Assembly (NCBI GenBank): GCA_029938505.1
Contig: JAOZUV010000018.1
Coordinates: 1-14,111, forward strand
Source of the DNA: Bacteroidales bacterium
GTDB taxonomy: Bacteria > Bacteroidota > Bacteroidia > Bacteroidales > GCA-2711565
DNA length: 14,111 nucleotides
Direction of reading: 5' to 3'
Position numbers and translations under genes: made by a program. The notes below the pieces were generated by a model. The model made no database searches and was not told the origin of the DNA. It worked only from the letters and a program-made list of their open reading frames with translations. Positions 1-5,980 of this stretch are shown piece by piece; within the stretch, counting starts at the first letter, position 1; each line of letters begins with the position of its first letter.

Positions 1-1
1 A

Positions 2-195
2 GCTAAGTTCAAAGGCTTTTCAGAAAAATATAATTGCCACTATCTTGTGTATTATGAGTATTTTACAAAAATTGAATATGCTATTGATAGAGAAAAGGAA
101 ATATAAAAAAGTGGAGACGAGAGAAAAAAGATAATTTGATTTTATCTTTTAATCCTGAATGGAGATTTTTAAATGATGACATACAGGATATTTGA
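2..195 (+). pseudogene. GIY-YIG nuclease fragment, frameshifted and cut by window edge
   Basis: Reading from base 2 gives AKFKGFSEKYNCHYLVYYEY, then FTKIEYAIDREKEI and a TAA at 104-106. Shifting to the frame that starts at base 106 continues directly with KWRREKKDNLI, LSFNPEWRFLNDDIQDI and a TGA at 193-195. Together these match the C-terminal half of small (about 80-95 residue) stand-alone GIY-YIG domain proteins, with the usual blocks 'KLVYYE', 'AI.REK.IKKWRR.KK..LI' and 'NPEW'. The N-terminal GIY-YIG motif itself would lie left of the window. The break looks like an extra TA in the ATATA run at 101-105, giving a two-base shift. A stop lies before the following A-run, so ribosomal slippage on that run would not rescue it. 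Either the gene is dead or the sequence has an error here. Two palindromic repeats follow immediately. Confidence 0.75.
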
Positions 196-214
196 AAGAA
201 TTATTCAGTATAAT

Positions 215-249
215 GAGATCCCTCAGTCCTTTGTCCTTCGGGATGACAG
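215..249. repeat. Partial dispersed palindromic repeat
   Basis: The stretch begins GAGATCCCTCAGTCC and ends CCTTCGGGATGACAG. This is one arm of a common Bacteroidota intergenic repeat type in which 'GAGATCCCTCA...' leads to '...TTCGGGATGACA'. ATCCC at the left can pair with GGGAT at the right, so a short hairpin is possible. It sits between the broken nuclease gene and the larger repeat at 276-380. Assignment rests on my recognition of the motif, not on a repeat search. Confidence 0.5.
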
Positions 250-275
250 CATTAAATATACTCCTTTTATTTTTA

Positions 276-380
276 TGTCATTTCGAACGAACGAAGTGAG
301 GAAAAATCTCAAAAAATCTTTTAGCTGAGTAGAATATTTCGGGGATTTCTCACCTACCTTCGGTAGGATTCGAAATGACA
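276..380. repeat. Long imperfect inverted repeat, dispersed-repeat type
   Basis: The outer arms are perfect: TGTCATTTCGAA at 276-287 and TTCGAAATGACA at 369-380 (12 bp). Further in, GTGAGGAAAAATC on the left and GGATTTCTCAC on the right pair with mismatches. An inner hairpin CCTACCTTCGGTAGG occupies about 353-367. The element starts 17 bases downstream of the gtrA-like stop as that gene is read, so it probably also ends or stabilises that transcript. I recognise the TGTCATTTCGAACGAAGTGAG-type repeat as a multicopy element in Bacteroidota, but copy number cannot be seen in this window. Confidence 0.7.
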
Positions 381-396
381 AAATCAATTTATTTTT

Positions 397-906
397 TTAA
401 TCCTGATTCCGGGCAAAACTTCCCGTTTTGAAAGAATAAAATCGTTGTACAAAATAACTATAGGTAACAACGATAATGGTCGTATATATTTTTGACAGTG
501 TTGCATACATACCCAATTCTTCTACAAATAATTTTAATAACAGATAATTTAGTAAAATGGCTCCTGCCACAGTAATTCCATATCTAAATAATTGAGTTCT
601 CCCCTTTATTAAAGAAGAGGTGAAAGTGATATATTTTGCGAGTAAAAATCCGGATGTAAAGGTAATTGGGAATACAAATAGGAATGCAGCAATATGAGGA
701 CTAATGGCAACAAATCCAAAGTCTACAATTTCTTTATTGAGAATAAATCGGTAGAAAATGAAATACAAAAATATATCGAAGGCGGTATTGGCTCCACCCG
801 TAGCTGCATAGCGAAAAGTTTCAATAGGGATAAATTTCGAGAAAGGGGTGTAAATGAAATCAATAATTCTGTTAATAATATTTTGAATAAAATGTAATGG
901 TCGCAT
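397..906 (-). CDS. GtrA family membrane protein
   Basis: 169 residues with four predicted membrane spans, roughly 30-56, 66-90, 104-126 and 134-154, which is the usual plan and length of the GtrA-like family (PF04138). The family hallmarks are visible: the first helix 'FRYAATGGANTAFDIF' (31-46) with its Gly-rich turn and conserved Asp, and the closing 'YSYFVQRFYSF' (149-159). GtrA relatives are linked to moving or flipping polyprenyl-linked sugars for cell-surface polysaccharides, and many act beside a glycosyltransferase. No glycosyltransferase is visible here, so the substrate is unknown. The short basic N-terminus is probably cytoplasmic. The ATG at 906 is the first in frame. No clear TAnnTTTG promoter is seen in the 102-base gap upstream, so co-transcription with the DUF1571 gene is possible. 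Confidence 0.85.
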   Translation of the reverse strand: MRPLHFIQNIINRIIDFIYTPFSKFIPIETFRYAATGGANTAFDIFLYFIFYRFILNKEIVDFGFVAISPHIAAFLFVFPITFTSGFLLAKYITFTSSLIKGRTQLFRYGITVAGAILLNYLLLKLFVEELGMYATLSKIYTTIIVVTYSYFVQRFYSFKTGSFARNQD

Positions 907-1008
907 TCAAGTAAAGGATTTATCTGTAATTTTATGTTTGCGAAAATACAATAAATATGGAATAATAGAATTATTTATTGGTCAAGATTATTGTTTAATA
1001 AGGTTTTA

Positions 1009-1884
1009 TCAAAAATCATATTCTTCAAAGTCTTCCGAAAACTCATTGGTTTTAAAGACCACATTTAATTGAACATTTCTAAATTCAAATTGCTCGTATA
1101 ATCCTTTTGTATCATATACTTCAACTTTCAGAGGGATCAATTTTGATTGATCAATATAAAGAATCATTTTTTTAGAATAGGAAGATGGAATTTTTATTTG
1201 CTGACCAGCTTCAATATCATCATAAAATTTCACTCCCTTATTATTTTCAAGAATCATATAGTCTGAGAGTTTAAATTCATCAGCAATGCTCATAAGATTT
1301 TCACCTTCAGTTACCAAATAATTTTTGAAATTAAAACTTGAATTGTCAAATTCTAAGATCCAACATTTTTCGCCATCAATAAATATTTCCCCTTTATTCT
1401 CAGTCATCTCAATGCCTTTTAGAGCATAGTCTTGGTATTGAAACATGATACTCGAAATGATTTTTGTATAACCAGAATCAAGGATGGTATGATGTTGATT
1501 TTTGCGCATGGTTTTTCCGGTGGGGCTGAATTTAACATTTACCCACGGAAAACTATTGGTATTGATAATGGCTTTTTGCTTTTCCCAATCAGAATTATAA
1601 AGTACTTCAAGACCTTTTTTAGGATAATCCATTTTGGAATATATCCTAAATGGTTCAACAGATAGTTTGATAAATAAAGCCTCTTCAATGATTTTATTTT
1701 CTATTCGCTCTTTTTTCTTAAGTCGGTAAGTTAGGGTATTAATTGTTTCAATTTTATCAAACATTTTTTCGAGAATTTGATCACCACTTATATTAATGGG
1801 ATCTTCGGCATATGTTATAGGAGTGATGAGATAAAATAGTAGGAATAATGAAATGCTTAAATAGGATTTGAAAATGTCAGTCAT
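1009..1884 (-). CDS. Exported DUF1571 (LolA-like) protein with LysM module
   Basis: 291 residues when begun at the ATG at 1884. That start places a clean signal peptide first (MTDIFKSYLSISLFLLFYLI, cleavage after TYA at about residue 26). An ATG-like extension to 1938 would bury the signal and overlap the likely promoter, so I prefer the shorter form. Residues about 30-185 resemble DUF1571, a LolA/LolB-like beta sheet fold ('LTYRLKKKERI', 'PFRIYSKMDYP', 'KGLEVLYN', 'NVKFSPTGKTMRKNQHH'). Residues about 188-234 form a LysM-like segment ('LVTEGENLMSIADEFKLSDY', 'ILENN', 'AGQQIKIPSSY'), which usually binds peptidoglycan glycan chains. After it the beta strands of the first domain seem to resume ('MILYIDQSKLIPLKVEVYD'). 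It is therefore probably periplasmic and cell-wall associated; any lipid or lipoprotein cargo is only inference from the fold. Neighbours give no further clue. Confidence 0.75.
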   Translation of the reverse strand: MTDIFKSYLSISLFLLFYLITPITYAEDPINISGDQILEKMFDKIETINTLTYRLKKKERIENKIIEEALFIKLSVEPFRIYSKMDYPKKGLEVLYNSDWEKQKAIINTNSFPWVNVKFSPTGKTMRKNQHHTILDSGYTKIISSIMFQYQDYALKGIEMTENKGEIFIDGEKCWILEFDNSSFNFKNYLVTEGENLMSIADEFKLSDYMILENNKGVKFYDDIEAGQQIKIPSSYSKKMILYIDQSKLIPLKVEVYDTKGLYEQFEFRNVQLNVVFKTNEFSEDFEEYDF

Positions 1885-1902
1885 AATTTTATTGGATAAA
1901 TA

Positions 1903-2133
1903 ATGCCCAAACATCGCTATTTTAATTTGAAGAACCAAACGGAATTTACTCTGAAATTGTTAAGAATGTTTAAAATAAATGGACAAATTTTATTAAGCAA
2001 TGAGATGGTCAATCGAAAGGAATATCATCACAGCCAATACAAAATAATTGATCCGCACAAAATAGTAGAATGGGTTGAAGGGCGAATTGTCAGATTTAAG
2101 CAGTTTTATAGATTAAAAAAGCCCACGACTTAA
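1903..2133 (+). CDS. Doubtful small ORF, 76 residues
   Basis: An open plus-strand frame encodes a basic peptide ending 'HKIVEWVEGRIVRFKQFYRL' plus KKPTT. The stop codon (TAA) lies in the loop of the terminator palindrome at 2120-2143. The ATG is only 18 bases from the divergent DUF1571 start and no promoter faces this way. I recognise no domain. It may be chance, or the worn tail of an inserted element whose end is the palindrome. Composition is AT-rich like the surroundings and does not decide the matter. Confidence 0.2.
   Translation: MPKHRYFNLKNQTEFTLKLLRMFKINGQILLSNEMVNRKEYHHSQYKIIDPHKIVEWVEGRIVRFKQFYRLKKPTT
1908..1939 (-). promoter_or_regulatory. Candidate promoter of the DUF1571 gene
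   Basis: On the minus strand a TTTG (1936-1939) is followed after 20 bases by GATGTTTG (1908-1915), which differs from the Bacteroidota -7 consensus TAnnTTTG only at the first base. The start of transcription would fall near 1902, giving a leader of about 18 bases before the ATG at 1884. This supports the shorter protein start. Confidence 0.35.
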
Positions 2134-2143
2134 GTCGTGGGCT
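2115..2143 (-). terminator. Strong intrinsic terminator after the LruC gene
   Basis: A perfect 24-base palindrome spans 2120-2143: arms AGCCCACGAC and GTCGTGGGCT around the loop TTAA. On the minus strand it is followed by a T run (A run 2115-2120 on the plus strand), as a Rho-independent terminator requires. It lies 41 bases past the stop of the LruC lipoprotein gene. The G+C-rich perfect stem differs from its AT-rich surroundings and resembles REP-like palindromes, so it may be a repeat copy doing a terminator's job. Confidence 0.75.
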
Positions 2144-2184
2144 ATGTATGAATTTTTATATGATTTTGGATTTTAGTTCAAGGC

Positions 2185-4125
2185 TTAGTAAATTAATGAA
2201 TCATCTCTGTAACCGTCTTTATCTAAATACCAATCAGGATATAGTTGTCCACCACTTTCTGCCCATTCAGCAAATTTTAAATAGGCTCTAATAACTTCTT
2301 TTTGTTCGATTGGATAATCAAAAACAACAGGGATATTTATCGCCCAAGGTAATCCTAAATCCGATTTATAATAACGACCACTTGCTGGATTACTATTGTC
2401 ATTAAAACTTCCAAAGACATCCGTATCTACCAAATCTGTAGGCTCGAAATCAGCTAAGTGAACTTCTCTTCCTCTATTTTGATTAATAATGATAAATGGA
2501 TTAAAATTACCAATATCGAGGGCATTATAAGTTATAGCCCCAGCAGACCCAAAAGAGCCATTTTGATAAAATGTAATCTGAATTTTTACGGTATCTGGAG
2601 TTACAAATGGTGCATTTTCAGTTGTATTTACACCAATGCCAATACCTGGGTGATCCATTCTATTATAGGAGTCATCATACACAATTATAGTTGCTTTTGA
2701 TTGCGCATTTTCTAAACCTTTGCTATTGATATCAAAAATACTTGGGGATTCAATTTGATAGCCACTAACATCAATAATATTACCATCTATTACGTTTGGC
2801 AGCTGGAATCCGAAGCCATTATGGAAAGAGGCTCCAAAAGCATGAATAATAAATACGGATGAGATACTTAAAACTTCATCATTTTCATTTTTTGTTACAG
2901 AAAAATCATAATCAATAACCAAATCATTAAAATCATAATCTCCTTTAGATGGCCATAAATCTTCAAAAGCTAAAGTGCCATCTAAACTAAGTGTTGTGGT
3001 ATTTCCTCCGCCATTACCTGGATCTGGATTTGGTGCAGGATCAATAGATCCACATAATGTTAGATTCTTTCCATTATATGCTTCAACTATTTTAAAATCA
3101 CCATATTGATCACCAATTTCGATAGGAACGGAGCAACTTACGTGCATAGAAGCATTCACTGATCCATTTACATATAAATATAAGGTATTATCTAAACGAC
3201 CATCTTTAGCTGTTCCTGTATAGCTAAACTCCTGATTTGGTTGAACTGTATTAGAATAAATAACTTTATACCCTTTTTTTTCCTTCACTTGAATTGTTGC
3301 TGCAATTGAGCCTACATATCTTAATTTCATATAAGCTAAACCACCATCACATCCACATTCGTCTTCTTTATTACATAATGCAAGATTATCCTTACTTATA
3401 CCTGCCATAATTGTAAAGTCTCCATAATCATCCCCAACATAGATCTTTGTTTTACAATCAGTTTTTATTTTTGTGTTTTCTTCATTATTATTGCCAACAT
3501 AAAAATAAAGGTCTTTTTCAAGTTTATTACCATTATTAGTAATAGTAAAAGACTCGCCTGGATTTATATTTGTTCCAAGAAATAACCTTTTCTTTTTATC
3601 TTTATTATATACTTGAATGGTTTCTTGGTTGTCTCCGTCATAACGCATCGTTAATGAGTGTAGGCCATCGTCACAACAATCACCATAATCATCATCACTA
3701 TCTTTAAGTGATTTTGTTGTGAGTCCTTCGTCAAAATTATAACTGAGGTTCTCGTCTATACCAATTTCAAATGGAATGTAAAAATCCTCAAAACCATAAA
3801 AAACTTTTACAATCTCTAAATAAGAAGGAATTGTAATTTGAGAATTTACAATATTAGAACCATTGCTGGCATAACCAATGTATAACAATTCTGTTTCGTC
3901 TTGTGTGTAAATACGTAGAGGTCTGTTAATATCCCCATCGGGCAATGTAACAGAAATGTTGAGGGTTTTTGTCATAGACCAATCAAAGCTCTCAGCAATT
4001 GTAAGATTTTCGATAAAATCTTCTGCTCCTGTTGTTTCTTCATCCTCAAAATCTCTTTTCATACAGGCGTAAAAAGTGGTCAAAAAAATGAGAAAGATTG
4101 GCAGTGTAATTCTTAGATTTTTCAT
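2185..4125 (-). CDS. LruC-domain surface lipoprotein with two DUF7467-like repeats
   Basis: 646 residues. A lipoprotein signal ends at FYA|C21. The next residues, CMKRDFEDEE, fit the Lys-then-acidic export signal known from Flavobacteriia, so the protein is probably on the outer face of the outer membrane. Residues about 41-135 are a beta-rich region. Two tandem repeats follow, 150-251 and 257-358, each with cysteines at its start, centre and end (C150/C151, C224, C251; C257/C259, C331, C358) and the shared pattern 'RY.G....TIQV', 'GD.YGDF.I' and 'NL.LC'; they resemble DUF7467. A Pro/Gly linker (361-375) leads to the LruC domain (377-646), marked by 'FEDLWPSKGDYDFNDLVIDY' and the C-terminal 'FAEWAESGGQLYPDWY' (DUF4842). 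Acidic stretches suggest calcium binding, which is inference. The role is unknown; LruC proteins are common Bacteroidota surface proteins. It is probably transcribed on its own and ended by the palindrome at 2115-2143. Confidence 0.88.
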   Translation of the reverse strand: MKNLRITLPIFLIFLTTFYACMKRDFEDEETTGAEDFIENLTIAESFDWSMTKTLNISVTLPDGDINRPLRIYTQDETELLYIGYASNGSNIVNSQITIPSYLEIVKVFYGFEDFYIPFEIGIDENLSYNFDEGLTTKSLKDSDDDYGDCCDDGLHSLTMRYDGDNQETIQVYNKDKKKRLFLGTNINPGESFTITNNGNKLEKDLYFYVGNNNEENTKIKTDCKTKIYVGDDYGDFTIMAGISKDNLALCNKEDECGCDGGLAYMKLRYVGSIAATIQVKEKKGYKVIYSNTVQPNQEFSYTGTAKDGRLDNTLYLYVNGSVNASMHVSCSVPIEIGDQYGDFKIVEAYNGKNLTLCGSIDPAPNPDPGNGGGNTTTLSLDGTLAFEDLWPSKGDYDFNDLVIDYDFSVTKNENDEVLSISSVFIIHAFGASFHNGFGFQLPNVIDGNIIDVSGYQIESPSIFDINSKGLENAQSKATIIVYDDSYNRMDHPGIGIGVNTTENAPFVTPDTVKIQITFYQNGSFGSAGAITYNALDIGNFNPFIIINQNRGREVHLADFEPTDLVDTDVFGSFNDNSNPASGRYYKSDLGLPWAINIPVVFDYPIEQKEVIRAYLKFAEWAESGGQLYPDWYLDKDGYRDDSLIY

Positions 4126-4324
4126 AAAAGTTTTAATTTTTTAATTACATCACAATAAATAAGCCACACACTTACCAGATCACTAATATACGAGTTTTTA
4201 ATGATTTAGGTTTCATTTATTTTATGCTTCTTTCTCTGATAGAAAATAGTTTTCCAAATTTTGGAATTATTCTTAATAAAACACCAAATGAAAGTTATAG
4301 ATTTTTATGCTTTTTCGAGAGATT
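4126..4324. other. Gap between cytochrome c and LruC genes
   Basis: This 199-base AT-rich gap must hold the end signal of the cytochrome c gene and the promoter of the LruC gene. The only structure I see is a weak stem, TTCCAA-ATT-TTGGAA, at 4252-4266, which could form part of a terminator. No clear TTTG / TAnnTTTG pair is visible. No coding potential is apparent. Confidence 0.4.
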
Positions 4325-4765
4325 TTATCTTGGGCTAATTTTCACATCTTTTACTTCTTCTAGCGTGACTGTTCCTCCTTTATTTCCCCATGCATTGAGT
4401 ACATAATTTATAACAGCAACAGCGTCCTCCTTAGTATCAACCTGAGGAGTCATTGGCATAGTGTAAGTAATCCCATTTACGACCATCTCAATTTGCGAGC
4501 CATTTAATGTTTGAGCAACAGCTCTTACCTTATCGGCGAATAAATAATCAGCATTTTTTAAAGGTGGAAAAGCACCTGGGATTCCTTCTCCGCTCATTTG
4601 ATGGCAAACAAAGCATTTTTCTTTATAAATTTTTGCTCCTTTAGGATACTTAATTGCTGCTTCGTCAGCTTGCCCAGCTATAGCAGTGGAGTTATTAGTA
4701 TTTAAAATAAGTGTAAAAATAAATATTGCTATAATTGAACTGAAAAAAAATAATCTTGTTTTCAT
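4325..4765 (-). CDS. Small class I cytochrome c
   Basis: 146 residues. The N-terminus is a signal peptide or membrane anchor (hydrophobic 5-22, possible cleavage after AIA at 30). Heme c binds at CFVCH (51-55), and the distal ligand is most likely Met103 or Met105 in 'YTMPMTP'. The blocks 'GEGIPGAFPPLKNADYL', 'LNGSQIEMVVNGITY' and 'DAVAVINYVLNAWGNKGG' resemble monoheme cytochrome c domains found with copper nitrite reductases and terminal oxidases. It lies 61 bases downstream of the SafE-like gene in the cbb3 module, so an electron-donor role for the oxidase is plausible, particularly because CcoP has only one heme. No nitrite reductase is in the window. The gap in front contains no clear promoter, so it may be the last gene of the cco transcript. 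Confidence 0.88.
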   Translation of the reverse strand: MKTRLFFFSSIIAIFIFTLILNTNNSTAIAGQADEAAIKYPKGAKIYKEKCFVCHQMSGEGIPGAFPPLKNADYLFADKVRAVAQTLNGSQIEMVVNGITYTMPMTPQVDTKEDAVAVINYVLNAWGNKGGTVTLEEVKDVKISPR

Positions 4766-4826
4766 GGTTTTTGATTTTAGAGTTTATGATTATAAAGTTA
4801 GTTAAATTGATTGACCTTTTTAAAAA

Positions 4827-5531
4827 CTAATGCATTTTCATTTCCATATTATGGGGTTTTGATAATTTGGGACTGATGTATTTGATTCCTAAATTCATCC
4901 CTCTCAGAATGAAAAGGATACCAATAATAATAATGAAAATTGGGATGATTCTTTTGATTTTATTTCTGAACTTAACACTGATCATATTGCTTACCAATGA
5001 AAGGCTAAGCATTATTGGTAAGGTTCCCAAACCAAAAATAACCATATATAGAGTTCCATTTAAAACTTCACCACTTGCTATAGCTCCGGCAATGGCCATA
5101 TAAACTAATCCACAAGGAAGAAATCCGTTCAATATTCCAATAATGAATAATGAATAATAAGTGCGGATAGCAAACATTTTCCCGAAAGCTCTTTTTAACC
5201 CACCCACCATTTTAGTGACAAATCCATCAAGCTTGCTCTGATTTCTGAAAAGTACCGGAAATAAGACGGATAAAATCATGATGATTCCCATTATAATGGA
5301 TACCCATTGTTGGAGACCACCTAATTTAAACCCTTTTCCGACGAGACCAAAAAAGGCTCCCATGAGTCCGTAGGTAATTGCACGTCCTATATTGTATAAT
5401 GCACCTCCAGAAATTCTCGAAAACCAATTATTTGTTTTTAAAGGTAAAGCGATGGCTATTGGGCCACACATTCCGATGCAATGAAAACTTCCAATTAAAC
5501 CCAGTGTTAGGGCAGCGATATATAATTCCAT
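4827..5531 (-). CDS. SafE/DsbD_2-type membrane protein of the cbb3 module
   Basis: 234 residues with about six membrane spans (2-28, 45-65, 74-94, 125-150, 158-182, 195-212). It has the marks of the 'sulfite exporter TauE/SafE' or DsbD_2 (PF13386) group: 'GLIGSFHCIGMCGP' (11-24) with His17, Cys18, Met21 and Cys22, and 'NGFLPCGLVY' (135-144) with Cys140. These Cys/His/Met positions suit metal or thiol-electron transfer. The C-terminus ends 'PHNMEMKMH', a short Met/His tail able to hold copper. Such genes sit next to ccoG-ccoH in many cbb3 clusters and are thought to help copper delivery or assembly; the sulfite label is generic. Its ATG is one base after the fixH stop, so the two are translated from one message. 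Confidence 0.85.
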   Translation of the reverse strand: MELYIAALTLGLIGSFHCIGMCGPIAIALPLKTNNWFSRISGGALYNIGRAITYGLMGAFFGLVGKGFKLGGLQQWVSIIMGIIMILSVLFPVLFRNQSKLDGFVTKMVGGLKRAFGKMFAIRTYYSLFIIGILNGFLPCGLVYMAIAGAIASGEVLNGTLYMVIFGLGTLPIMLSLSLVSNMISVKFRNKIKRIIPIFIIIIGILFILRGMNLGIKYISPKLSKPHNMEMKMH

Positions 5532-5532
5532 A

Positions 5533-5979
5533 TTAAATATAAATTATGATTTCTTGATAAAATGCTTTTTGTTGGTAAGTCCAGCCTATTTTTAAAATGT
5601 ACTTACCCGAGGGGAATTTGGAAGTATTGAGTTGCTGCTCGTTGAGTGAATTTAGTTTAATATTATGGGTCTCATCTAGTCTTGAATCCGAAGGACGATA
5701 AATCAAAATTTGACCTTTAATTTCGCCATCATTTTGAATTTTAGGAAATTGTAAATATATGAATTCAGCTTCTTTACGGATGCTTATTTCTTCACCTAAT
5801 TGATTCAAATTTTTTTGTTTCTGAATTTGTTGTTCGTATTCTAGTTCTTTGGGATAATAGTCATCTTCGACCAAGTCTTGGCGCACTGTAAAACTGAAAA
5901 TTACAAACCAAAAAATGCTTATAAAAAAGATTATAAGAAAGATAAATATGCCTGTGCCCCAATTGAATTTTAATTTCAT
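5533..5979 (-). CDS. ccoH: CcoH/FixH cbb3 oxidase assembly protein
   Basis: 148 residues. One N-terminal membrane span (about 8-31) is followed by the family signature 'LVEDDYYPKELEYEQQIQKQ' (36-55) and a small extracytoplasmic beta domain ('FIYLQFPKI', 'GQILIYRPSDSRLDETHNI', 'SGKYILKIGWTYQQKAFYQE'), as in FixH (PF05751). CcoH binds and stabilises early assembly forms of the cbb3 oxidase in the inner membrane. The length is normal. It starts one base after the ccoG stop and ends one base before the SafE-like start, the classic ccoG-ccoH-safE order. Confidence 0.9.
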   Translation of the reverse strand: MKLKFNWGTGIFIFLIIFFISIFWFVIFSFTVRQDLVEDDYYPKELEYEQQIQKQKNLNQLGEEISIRKEAEFIYLQFPKIQNDGEIKGQILIYRPSDSRLDETHNIKLNSLNEQQLNTSKFPSGKYILKIGWTYQQKAFYQEIIIYI

Positions 5980-5980
5980 A

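Noticed and set aside
98..112. Possible programmed frameshift on the A-run in the GIY-YIG gene (A AAA AAG is a known slippery site).
   Set aside because: In the upstream frame the TAA at 104-106 comes before the ribosome would reach the slippery codons, so slippage there could not join the two frames.
694..897. Plus-strand frame of 67 codons.
   Set aside because: It lies wholly within the gtrA-like gene on the other strand and its peptide has no recognisable feature.
1885..1938. Longer N-terminus of the DUF1571 protein.
   Set aside because: It would put 18 extra residues before a good signal peptide and would overlap the candidate -7 element.
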